7,255 bases of DNA from Alphaproteobacteria bacterium (GTDB lineage Bacteria; Pseudomonadota; Alphaproteobacteria; Rhodobacterales; Rhodobacteraceae). Shown here one piece after another: positions 1-5,861 of this stretch (positions within the stretch are counted from its first letter, which is position 1; each line of letters starts with the position of its first letter). Both the position numbers and the translations under genes were made by a program. The DNA is taken from positions 1-7,255 of the forward strand of contig JAJRRX010000002.1 of the NCBI GenBank assembly GCA_024279075.1, given 5' to 3'. The notes below the pieces were generated by a model. It ran no database searches. It was not told the origin of the DNA and saw only the letters and a list, made by a program, of their open reading frames with translations.

Positions 1-299
1 AGCACGCGATGCTCAAGGTTTTCAAAGTCAAACCCCTGCATATAGCGGCACTGGTAATGCACGTAATTCTCGCGGCGCTGCTCGCCATCGGTCGGGATGT
101 CTATGCCTGCCGCAATCTGCGTCTCTATCGCCTCTCGGGTGGCGCGGGCGAAAAGCGGCTCGTGGGCGGGGTCATCGCTCCAGTTATCAATCACCACGCT
201 ATTGTAGCTTTCATCGGTCGGAATAACCTTAAACCAATCTTTGATCGGCACATAGTCAGGCTTAGGAAAAGCCCCGATACAGGTGGTTTTTATGGGCAT
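1..299 (-). CDS. Cobalamin-independent methionine synthase (MetE C-terminal domain) family protein, 5' part
   Basis: Reading the minus strand from an ATG at 299 gives 99 codons with no stop, open at the left edge, so only the N-terminus is present. The protein begins MPIKTTCIGAFPKP and contains PTDGEQRRENYVHYQCR (residues 69-85), then GFDFENLEHRV. The opening 'TT-IG-FPKP' and the 'DGEQRREN' segment are typical of the zinc-dependent methyltransferase barrel of MetE (COG0620), which transfers a methyl group to homocysteine in the cytoplasm to make methionine. The catalytic domain starts within the first ten residues, so the long N-terminal folate-binding half of classical MetE is absent. This is the short 'core' type. 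A strong AGGAGG at 313-308 lies 8 bases before the ATG and fixes the start. Zinc ligands lie beyond the window, so activity and methyl donor cannot be judged. It is divergent from the rluE-like gene. Confidence 0.75.
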   Translation of the reverse strand, partial: MPIKTTCIGAFPKPDYVPIKDWFKVIPTDESYNSVVIDNWSDDPAHEPLFARATREAIETQIAAGIDIPTDGEQRRENYVHYQCRYMQGFDFENLEHRV

Positions 300-351
300 A
301 ATGGCGTCCTCCTAAAGCGAGCCTAGGATAGGTTCTGAATTCGTGCAAGGG

Positions 352-363
352 GGTTTCTAAACC
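352..363. repeat. Short perfect inverted repeat between divergent genes
   Basis: GGTTT-CT-AAACC is a perfect 5+2+5 palindrome, about 50 bases before each of the two divergent start codons (299 minus, 409 plus). Its position would suit a regulator-binding site, but a 12-base palindrome can arise by chance and I recognise no known operator. Confidence 0.3.
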
Positions 364-408
364 AACAGCGGCCATGCTATAACCCCTCACCCAACCTTAG
401 GTTTTCTC

Positions 409-951
409 ATGCTTATTCTGTTTAACAAGCCCTTCAATGTGCTCTCGCAATTCACCGATAAAGGCCTTGAGGGCAGCAAGCGCCAAACGCTGTCTGATTT
501 TATTGACGTGCCCAAGGTTTACCCTGCCGGTCGGCTGGATAAGGATAGTGAGGGCCTGATGATGCTGACGGATAATGGCAAGCTACAAGCCCGCATTGCC
601 GACCCGAAATACAAGATGGCAAAAACCTATCTGGTGCAGGTGGAGGGCGAACCAACCGAGGCCAGCCTTGCCCAGCTGCGCCAAGGCCTGACGCTAAAAG
701 ACGGCCCAACGCGGCCAGCGGATGCCAAGCGGATTGACGAGCCAAGCTGGCTCTGGCCCCGCACCCCGCCGGTGCGTTTCAGGAAAACCGTGGCCGATTG
801 CTGGCTGGAAATCACCATCGTTGAGGGCAAAAACCGCCAAGTGCGTCGGATGACTGCCGCCATTGGCCACCCCACCCTACGGCTGATCCGCTGGCGGGTT
901 GGCGAGTGGGCGCTGGACGGGCTGGAAACAGGGGCGTGGCGGCAGGGTTAG
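409..951 (+). CDS. rluE: 23S rRNA pseudouridine synthase, RluE type
   Basis: This is a complete 180-residue protein of the RsuA/RluB/E/F family, which isomerises a uridine of rRNA to pseudouridine. E. coli RluE acts on U2457 of 23S rRNA. The sequence shows the short N-terminus typical of RluE: there is no S4 RNA-binding domain, and the protein starts directly at LILFNKPFNVLSQF. The catalytic motif GRLDKDSEGLMMLT is at residues 41-54, with D44 as the expected nucleophile. KMAKTYLVQVEG (69-80) is followed by the conserved C-terminal motif EGKNRQVRRM (139-148). Length fits RluE-like proteins. The start ATG has only a weak upstream TTAGG (397-401). A possible -10 (TATAAC, 378-383) lies just upstream, without a convincing -35. 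It is divergent from the MetE-like gene. RluE is the best subtype, but a related family member with a different target uridine cannot be excluded. Confidence 0.9.
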   Translation: MLILFNKPFNVLSQFTDKGLEGSKRQTLSDFIDVPKVYPAGRLDKDSEGLMMLTDNGKLQARIADPKYKMAKTYLVQVEGEPTEASLAQLRQGLTLKDGPTRPADAKRIDEPSWLWPRTPPVRFRKTVADCWLEITIVEGKNRQVRRMTAAIGHPTLRLIRWRVGEWALDGLETGAWRQG

Positions 952-988
952 CACTTGATAAGGCGTTACGGACTTTTATGAAACCTGA

Positions 989-1026
989 CACGCCGTGACC
1001 GCTCACCGGCGGTGATGCCGTATTTT
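989..1026 (+). terminator. Possible weak terminator downstream of rluE
   Basis: CACGCCG (989-995) can pair with CGGCGGTG (1007-1014) if one G is bulged. Alternatively TCACC/GGTGA (1003-1007/1011-1015) forms a tight stem with a 3-base loop. A short TATTTT follows at 1021-1026. The T-run is not directly against the stem and the two pairings compete, so this is a weak candidate. It overlaps the tail of the minus-strand MATE remnant. Confidence 0.25.
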
Positions 1027-1337
1027 AAAGGCACTTTTCTGCATGAACGTAACAGGATCTTCCAAGTTTCCCGGCAGGCGATTGGCTGTAGCTTTCAACA
1101 AGCGCTCAGCCAATATAAACGACGCGATTGCGGCAAAAACACCGCCCAGCATTTGGCCGATAAGCACGCCCTCAGCCCCCTAAAATAAAGCGCCGAAATA
1201 GATAAACGACCCCATACCCAGCGTGTTCGGCCCCAGTTTACCCATGTTGAGGAAAACGGGTGGCCAAGGTTGTTGTAAGAGGTATTGGCCGCAAAAATCA
1301 CGCGACTAAATATCCATGGTTGCAAATTTTGCTGCAT
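1003..1337 (-). pseudogene. Decayed C-terminal remnant of a MATE-family efflux transporter
   Basis: Two minus-strand frames together spell a MATE-like C-terminus. From about 1337, one frame gives PWIFSRVIFAANTSYNNLG followed by HPFSSTWVNWGR. The reading then continues in another frame as NTLGMGSFIYFGALF, a stop, then GAEGVLIGQMLGGVFAA and IASFILAERLLKA, ending at TGA (1005-1003). 'NNLG-PF-ST--NWGR-TLG' followed by 'GA-GVL-GQ--GG' is the typical order in NorM/DinF-type drug/Na+ antiporters, which export cationic compounds across the inner membrane. Restoring the reading needs one base near 1228-1229 and changing the TAG at 1182-1180, where TGG (Trp) is the likely ancestor. Only about 110 of an expected ~450 residues remain. 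Nothing MATE-like is visible upstream of 1337, where the promoter region of the ABC operon begins. The gene is therefore both truncated and point-mutated, and is not expected to make a working transporter. Confidence 0.75.
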
Positions 1338-1379
1338 GAATAGAATTAGAAATAACCTATTAAAACAAGCCGTAACCCC

Positions 1380-1407
1380 TTGAGTATTTACTTAGCCAAA
1401 GTAAAAT
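1380..1407 (+). promoter_or_regulatory. Candidate sigma-70 promoter of the ABC transporter operon
   Basis: TTGAGT (1380-1385) and TAAAAT (1402-1407) are separated by 16 bases and match the -35 and -10 consensus at 4/6 and 5/6 positions. Transcription would start near 1414, giving a leader of about 110 bases before the ATG at 1523. The -10 overlaps an earlier in-frame ATG (1406), which argues that this earlier codon is not the real start. Predicted from pattern only. Confidence 0.45.
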
Positions 1408-1448
1408 GTCACTTTTTATTTCAAATCTCGTAACATTGTTAATCATAA

Positions 1449-1461
1449 TGAGTTTGACTCA
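1449..1461. promoter_or_regulatory. Perfect inverted repeat in the ABC operon leader, possible operator
   Basis: TGAGT-TTG-ACTCA is a perfect 5+3+5 palindrome about 35 bases downstream of the predicted transcription start and 62 bases before the start codon of the binding protein. The placement suits a repressor site. It does not match the Irr (ICE) consensus, and its TGA-N7-TCA spacing is two bases shorter than the TGA-N9-TCA of RirA boxes. I cannot name a regulator. Confidence 0.35.
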
Positions 1462-1511
1462 CCTCCGTTTTGCTTCACTCTTCCCCCCAATTATGGCCAC
1501 AATTCACAACT

Positions 1512-1519
1512 GGGAGAAG
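1512..1519 (+). promoter_or_regulatory. Ribosome-binding site that fixes the binding-protein start
   Basis: GGGAGAAG sits a few bases before the ATG at 1523 (core GGAGA, 5-base spacer). No comparable site precedes the upstream in-frame ATG at 1406. Only the 1523 start places a signal peptide at the N-terminus. Confidence 0.65.
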
Positions 1520-1522
1520 ATA

Positions 1523-2776
1523 ATGAGGATGACACGATCAACATTTCTAAAGGCGGTTTTTGGGTCGGTGGCGGCGGGCGTATTTTCCGTTGCAGCCTCG
1601 ACCGCGATGGCGCAAGAGGTTTCGCCCGAACTTGAAGCCTGGCTGCAAGAAAACGCCCTTGGCACCAATGCGATGGTGGAAGAAAACTGGGATGATATCG
1701 TAGCCCGCGCCACTCAAGAAGGCGAAGTGGTGGTCTATTCCTCCTCTGGCCGCATTGCCAAGCTGGCTGACCATTTTCAAGCGCTTTACCCCGGTATCAC
1801 GCTAACATTGTTTGACCTTGGCTCAGTAAAAACCATTGAGAAAACCGTGCGCGAGCAAGATGCCGGTATTTTTAATGTTGACGTCATCACCACTGGCAAC
1901 TCTGGCCAAGTGATTTATGAATTGCTCAATAATGGCCGGATATTTAACTACGTGCCCGCCCATTTTGCCGACCGGATTCCGCAAGAAAACCAAGACCCGC
2001 TGCTAATTCGGGTCAACGAGGCAATTGTGTTTTTCTATAACACTGACGCCAACCCGGACGGCGCGCCGATCAGCAATGTGTGGGAGCTCACGCAAGAGCA
2101 ATATCGTGGCCGCGTAGGGATTAAAGACCCGATGGCCTCTGGCTCATCCCTTATGGGCCTCGCCACGCTGGTGCAAAACCCTGAAGAAATGGCAGCCGCC
2201 TATGAGCGCCTGACGGGCGAAGCGCTGGTGCTGGGCGATGGTGTGCCGGATGCAGGCTATGAGTTCGTGCGCCGTTTGCTGGCCAATGATGTGGTGATCT
2301 TCAAATCCGGCTCCAAACTGGCGGATGCAGCAGGAGCGGCTGGCCAAGATGATGCCATGATCGCGATGACCAACATGACCTATATTTCGCGCAACGATAG
2401 CAAGGGCAATGTAAACGCCATTATGGCTGATCTAGATCCGGTTTCGCGCATGGTTTACCCGACATTTATGTCTATTGCCGCCAATGCCCCGCACCCAAAT
2501 GCGGCCAAGGTGTTTATCGCGTATCTGCTTGGTAGCCCCGAGATGAACCTCGAAACCGTGCTTGATAAACCTTACCTTGAGGGCGAGAGTTTTGACATGC
2601 TGCAAGGCTTGGCACCTTACCACGATGCTGGCTCGGTAAGCCCGCGCAGTGATGTGCCGCTGCCTGCTGGTGGCGAAATTTGGGACGAGATGAAGGGCTG
2701 GGATATTACGGCTGACTTCATGTGGGAGCAAGGCCCGCAGCTGCGGGATTTCTGGCTCATTTATTCCAGCCAATAG
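1523..2776 (+). CDS. Periplasmic substrate-binding protein of an Fe(III)/AfuA-type ABC importer
   Basis: The 417-residue protein starts at the ATG at 1523. An in-frame ATG at 1406 would add 39 residues but overlaps the likely -10 box and puts the signal peptide internally. Residues 1-30 form a signal peptide: basic MRMTR, then a hydrophobic stretch ending STAMA, with likely cleavage before Q31. The start TRSTFLK resembles a Tat motif lacking its second arginine. EGEVVVYSSSGR (66-77) is the typical first strand and ligand loop of type-2 periplasmic binding proteins (COG1840, FbpA/AfuA). Further family-like segments are VNEAIVFFYNTDA (174-186) and the region near 281-290. It would capture the substrate in the periplasm and deliver it to the permease encoded two genes downstream. 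The paired tyrosines that bind iron in FbpA appear to be missing (TY at 286-287 in the corresponding region). Iron is therefore only one option besides sugar phosphates, phosphonates or other anions known for this superfamily. First gene of a three-gene operon. Confidence 0.85.
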   Translation: MRMTRSTFLKAVFGSVAAGVFSVAASTAMAQEVSPELEAWLQENALGTNAMVEENWDDIVARATQEGEVVVYSSSGRIAKLADHFQALYPGITLTLFDLGSVKTIEKTVREQDAGIFNVDVITTGNSGQVIYELLNNGRIFNYVPAHFADRIPQENQDPLLIRVNEAIVFFYNTDANPDGAPISNVWELTQEQYRGRVGIKDPMASGSSLMGLATLVQNPEEMAAAYERLTGEALVLGDGVPDAGYEFVRRLLANDVVIFKSGSKLADAAGAAGQDDAMIAMTNMTYISRNDSKGNVNAIMADLDPVSRMVYPTFMSIAANAPHPNAAKVFIAYLLGSPEMNLETVLDKPYLEGESFDMLQGLAPYHDAGSVSPRSDVPLPAGGEIWDEMKGWDITADFMWEQGPQLRDFWLIYSSQ

Positions 2777-2786
2777 GGCGGGTTTA

Positions 2787-3878
2787 ATGAAGCAGATAAA
2801 CCTAAGTGGGATTGTAAAATCCTATGGCAAAGAGGTCGTGGTGAAAAACCTCGACCTCACGGTTAAACCGGGTGAGTTCCTCACCATCCTTGGGCCTTCG
2901 GGCTGTGGCAAAACCACCACATTGCGGATGATTGCAGGGCTGGAGGAGCCAGATGAAGGGCTGATCGAGCTTGGGGAGCGCACGGTTTTTTCGCGCAAAG
3001 AGGGCATAATATTACCGCCCGAAATGCGCGGGCTGGGGCTGATATTCCAGAGCTATGCTTTGTGGCCACACATGACCGTGGCTAAAAACATTACGCTGGC
3101 GCTAAAGGAGCAGCGGCTTTCTAAGGCAGACATCGCGGCGCGGCTGGCCAATGCCCTTAAGCTGGTGCAGCTAGAGGGCTATGCCAAGCGCTACCCTTCC
3201 GAGCTTTCCGGCGGGCAGCAGCAGCGGGTGGCTGTGGCGCGGCTTATTGCCCTGCGCCCCAGCTTTTTGCTGATGGATGAACCACTTTCCAACCTAGATG
3301 CCAAGCTGCGCACCGAAATGCGCGCCAGCCTCAAGCGCCTGCACCGGGACCTTGAGGCCACCACCGTTTACGTGACCCATGACCAGATCGAAGCGCTAAC
3401 GCTCTCGGACCGGATTATCATCATGAATGAGGGGCGGATCATGCAGGAAGGCACGCCATTTGAGATTTACCACCACCCCGCCAATCTTTTTGTTGCTGAG
3501 TTTATCGGTGATCCGGGGATCAACCTGTTTACCGGCACAGTGCAGGGCGATGTGCTGGATTGCGGCGATGTGAGCATCCCCTTGCCCGAAGCGCTGGCCA
3601 AGCGTGGTGGCAAGCTGGTGGCGGCTATTCGGCCTGAAAAACTGCTGGTTTTAAACACGGCCAAATCCGGCTGGCAGGAGGTGAAAACCGAAATCCTGCA
3701 ACCCACGGGCGCGGATACAATTTTGCAGGTTAAAGCGGGAGAAACCTCCATGACCTTGCTGCAATCGGGCTTTATCACGCTACCGGAAGGCACCTCGCTT
3801 TGGGTGAGCTTTGACCCCGAGTCGCTTAGCTTTTTTGACCCCGACAGCCAAGAAAACCTGCGGGGCGAATTGGGATAA
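2787..3878 (+). CDS. ABC importer ATP-binding protein (FbpC/AfuC-like)
   Basis: This complete 363-residue ATPase powers the importer at the cytoplasmic face of the inner membrane. All nucleotide-binding elements are intact: Walker A GPSGCGKTT (36-44), Q-loop Q88 in FQSYALWPHMTV, signature LSGGQQQR (140-147), Walker B LLMDEP (161-166), D-loop SNLD (168-171) and switch histidine H198 in VTHDQIEA. The 'YALWPHMTV' segment is common in Fe(III)-type and related MalK/PotA-class ATPases. From about residue 240 a C-terminal extension with DPGINLFTG and AAIRPEKL fits the TOBE-like regulatory domain of this class, which may sense substrate or a partner. The start lies 10 bases after the binding-protein stop, with only a weak GGGCGGG before it, so translation is probably coupled. 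ATPase sequence alone does not identify the substrate. Confidence 0.92.
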   Translation: MKQINLSGIVKSYGKEVVVKNLDLTVKPGEFLTILGPSGCGKTTTLRMIAGLEEPDEGLIELGERTVFSRKEGIILPPEMRGLGLIFQSYALWPHMTVAKNITLALKEQRLSKADIAARLANALKLVQLEGYAKRYPSELSGGQQQRVAVARLIALRPSFLLMDEPLSNLDAKLRTEMRASLKRLHRDLEATTVYVTHDQIEALTLSDRIIIMNEGRIMQEGTPFEIYHHPANLFVAEFIGDPGINLFTGTVQGDVLDCGDVSIPLPEALAKRGGKLVAAIRPEKLLVLNTAKSGWQEVKTEILQPTGADTILQVKAGETSMTLLQSGFITLPEGTSLWVSFDPESLSFFDPDSQENLRGELG

Positions 3879-3880
3879 CC

Positions 3881-5722
3881 ATGTCAGATACAGCAGCCCC
3901 GCGCGGTAAGCCTCCGTTTTTTAGCCGCCAAAATATGGCCTATCAGGTTTACCGTTTTAAAAACAAACCCGAGATCATTATCGGGGTGCTTTGCCTTGGA
4001 TTTCTGAGCTTTGTGGTGCTGGTGCCGTTGCTGCAAATCGTGAAAGATGCCTTTACCTTTCAAAGCTATGATCTTGCCTATCAGCGTGATGGTGAGGTCG
4101 GGGCCTTTACGCTCCTCCACTTTGATCGGGTGTTTAACCAGCCGATCTCCAAGGCGCTGTTTGTTAAGCCGCTGATAAACAGCCTAAAAATGGGCTTTGC
4201 GGTTACGCTTATTGCTATATTCGTCGGCTCTAGCCTTGCGTGGCTTATGGTGCGGACCAATGTGCATTTTAAGGGCGTTTTTGGCGCCATGCTTGTGTTT
4301 CCTTACATGATGCCAAGCTGGGTGATGGCGCTGGCATGGCTGAGCCTGTTCAAGAATGACCGTATCGGTGGCTCGGAGGGTTTGCTGACTTACCTCACCG
4401 GCGTGCAGGTGCCAGATTGGGTAGCCTATGGCTATGTGCCCATCGTTTTTACGCTGGCGATGCACTATTATGCCTATACCTACCTACTTATTTCCGGCGC
4501 GCTGGCGACGGTGGATAGCGAGCTTGAGGAAGCCGGCGCCACCTGTGGCCTTGGCAAATGGAAGCGTATTCGGGTGATCACCATGCCGCTTCTTATGCCC
4601 GCGCTTGGCTCGGCGGTGGTGCTTACATTTATCCGCATTCTCGGCACCTTCGGCACCCCTGCGCTCTTGGGCCTCCCCGTGCGTTTCTTCACGTTTTCCA
4701 CCCAGATCTACGCCTCCATCAACGCCCGAAACCAAGGCGATGCTTACGTGTTGGCGCTGGTCCTCATCGTGCTCGCCATCTCGTTTATCTGGATCAACAG
4801 TCGCATAATAGGCGTGCGCAAAAGCTACGTAACCATGACAGGCAAAGGCTTTCGTAAGCGCGAGAGCGACCTTGGTAAATGGCGTTGGCCAGCCACCATA
4901 CTCGTGATCCTGTTCCTTTGCATGACCGTTATAATGCCGCTCTTGCTGCTGCTTTGGGAGAGCCTGACGCTTATACCCGGCAACTATAGCCTTTCCAACC
5001 TCACCACCTATTTTTGGGTCGGCCAAGGCAATGTGCAGCTAGCCTACGGCGAGCCGGGGGTTATTCATAATAAGGGCATCCTCGGGGCGCTTGGCAACTC
5101 GGTAAAGCTTGGCTTTATGGCAGCATTATTTAACGGCGCACTTGGCTTGCTGGTGGGCTATGCTGTGGTGCGCGGGCGCGGGGCCAAGCTGGCGCGCTGG
5201 CTAGAGGGCATCGCCTTTGCGCCCTACATTTTCCCGTCCATCGCGCTTGGGGCGATCTATATCGGCATGTTTTCCACCAATATCGGGCCGGTCCCCGCGC
5301 TTTACGGCACCTTCACCATTTTGGTGCTGATCACGGTGATCAAAAACCTGCCCTTCACCTCACGCACGGGCATCGCCGCCATGCTGCAAATCCATCAATC
5401 GCTAGAGGAAACCGCGCGGGTGCAAGGCATTGGCTGGTTTAGGCGCATGTTCCGCATCATCATTCCGCTCTCGATGAGCGGCCTTGTTGCGGGCATGTTG
5501 CTGACGTTTATCACGGCTATGCGAGAGCTTTCTCTTATTATCTTGCTGATATCTCCGGGCAACATGGTGCTAACGGGCGTGATTTTTGGCTATCAGGAGC
5601 AAGATATGGCGCAGCATTCCAGCGCGGTTACGCTGATGTTGGTGCTTATCATCATAACCATCAGTGTTATTGTGCGGCTGCTTTCCCGAAGTGCGGGCGT
5701 TGGGCGGCTAAGCGCGACCTGA
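3881..5722 (+). CDS. Fused two-domain ABC importer permease (FbpB/AfuB-like)
   Basis: This complete 613-residue inner-membrane protein carries two binding-protein-dependent permease domains in one chain. Each half has an EAA loop that docks on the ATPase: EEAGATCGLGKWKRIRVITMP (216-236) and EETARVQGIGWFRRMFRIIIP (509-529). Hydrophobic segments suggest about twelve membrane spans. The first is near 31-53, followed by a periplasmic loop (about 55-100) and the first domain to about 310. A polar linker (about 311-335) leads to the second domain, with spans from about 337 to 602. One chain thus replaces a permease dimer, as in FbpB, ThiP and AfuB. The start is 2 bases after the ATPase stop, preceded by TTGGGA, so the two are translationally coupled. 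No intact second permease gene is needed. It forms the translocation channel for the substrate delivered by the upstream binding protein. Confidence 0.92.
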   Translation: MSDTAAPRGKPPFFSRQNMAYQVYRFKNKPEIIIGVLCLGFLSFVVLVPLLQIVKDAFTFQSYDLAYQRDGEVGAFTLLHFDRVFNQPISKALFVKPLINSLKMGFAVTLIAIFVGSSLAWLMVRTNVHFKGVFGAMLVFPYMMPSWVMALAWLSLFKNDRIGGSEGLLTYLTGVQVPDWVAYGYVPIVFTLAMHYYAYTYLLISGALATVDSELEEAGATCGLGKWKRIRVITMPLLMPALGSAVVLTFIRILGTFGTPALLGLPVRFFTFSTQIYASINARNQGDAYVLALVLIVLAISFIWINSRIIGVRKSYVTMTGKGFRKRESDLGKWRWPATILVILFLCMTVIMPLLLLLWESLTLIPGNYSLSNLTTYFWVGQGNVQLAYGEPGVIHNKGILGALGNSVKLGFMAALFNGALGLLVGYAVVRGRGAKLARWLEGIAFAPYIFPSIALGAIYIGMFSTNIGPVPALYGTFTILVLITVIKNLPFTSRTGIAAMLQIHQSLEETARVQGIGWFRRMFRIIIPLSMSGLVAGMLLTFITAMRELSLIILLISPGNMVLTGVIFGYQEQDMAQHSSAVTLMLVLIIITISVIVRLLSRSAGVGRLSAT

Positions 5723-5803
5723 TAATACGTGCTTGGGGGTTCGCCCGTAAAACTGGATGCGGCAACAAGCCCCATATTATCTATGGATTACGATTTTCGA
5801 ATG

Positions 5804-5809
5804 TATTAT
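5804..5809 (+). promoter_or_regulatory. Possible -10 element upstream of the SoeA-like gene
   Basis: TATTAT lies 53 bases before the ATG at 5862, in an AT-richer stretch of the gap after the permease. No convincing -35 sits 16-18 bases upstream, so an activator-dependent or alternative sigma promoter, or simple read-through from the ABC operon, are equally possible. Confidence 0.25.
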
Positions 5810-5823
5810 GCCTGAGCGTTAGA

Positions 5824-5843
5824 CGGCCTTCCTGAAAAGGCCG
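5824..5843 (+). promoter_or_regulatory. Hairpin in the leader before the SoeA-like gene
   Basis: CGGCCTT (5824-5830) and AAGGCCG (5837-5843) form a perfect 7-base-pair stem with a 6-base loop (CCTGAA). What follows is ATAAACTTT rather than a run of T, so it is a poor intrinsic terminator. It ends 9 bases before the GGGGGAAG ribosome-binding site (5853-5860). It could be an attenuating or mRNA-stabilising structure separating the ABC operon from the molybdoenzyme operon. Confidence 0.5.
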
Positions 5844-5861
5844 ATAAACTTTGGGGGAAGT

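Noticed and set aside
9..326. Plus-strand open frame of 105 codons at the left edge
   Set aside because: It is antisense to the MetE-like gene, which has family motifs and a strong ribosome-binding site. The plus-strand product resembles nothing I know.
300..408. SAM riboswitch before the MetE-like gene
   Set aside because: The divergent gap is only 109 bases, and I could not find the conserved paired segments of a SAM-I or SAM-II aptamer on the minus strand.
1095..1337. Intact 80-residue minus-strand hypothetical protein
   Set aside because: Only its first part resembles MATE. After the frameshift it reads out-of-frame sequence, so it is a fragment of the pseudogene and not a separate gene.
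1406..1522. N-terminal extension of the binding protein from the ATG at 1406
   Set aside because: That ATG overlaps the likely -10 box and lacks a ribosome-binding site. The extension would bury the signal peptide, while the ATG at 1523 has GGGAGAAG before it.
1338..1522. Fur, Irr or RirA iron box upstream of the ABC operon
   Set aside because: AT-rich segments such as TTAATCATAATGAG and ATTAGAA resemble parts of these sites, but none gives a full symmetric match with the right spacing.
4558..4857. Plus-strand open frame of 99 codons in another frame of the permease
   Set aside because: It is nested in a well-supported membrane domain with an intact EAA loop. Its low-complexity H/R/P/A-rich product is typical of a shadow frame.
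4484..5026. 180-codon minus-strand open frame
   Set aside because: It lies entirely inside the permease gene, is rich in charged residues as expected from the complement of membrane-protein codons, and shows no recognisable domain.
5735..5747. GGG-TTCG-CCC mini-hairpin just after the permease as a terminator
   Set aside because: The stem is only 3 base pairs, the flanking bases do not extend it, and no T-run follows.
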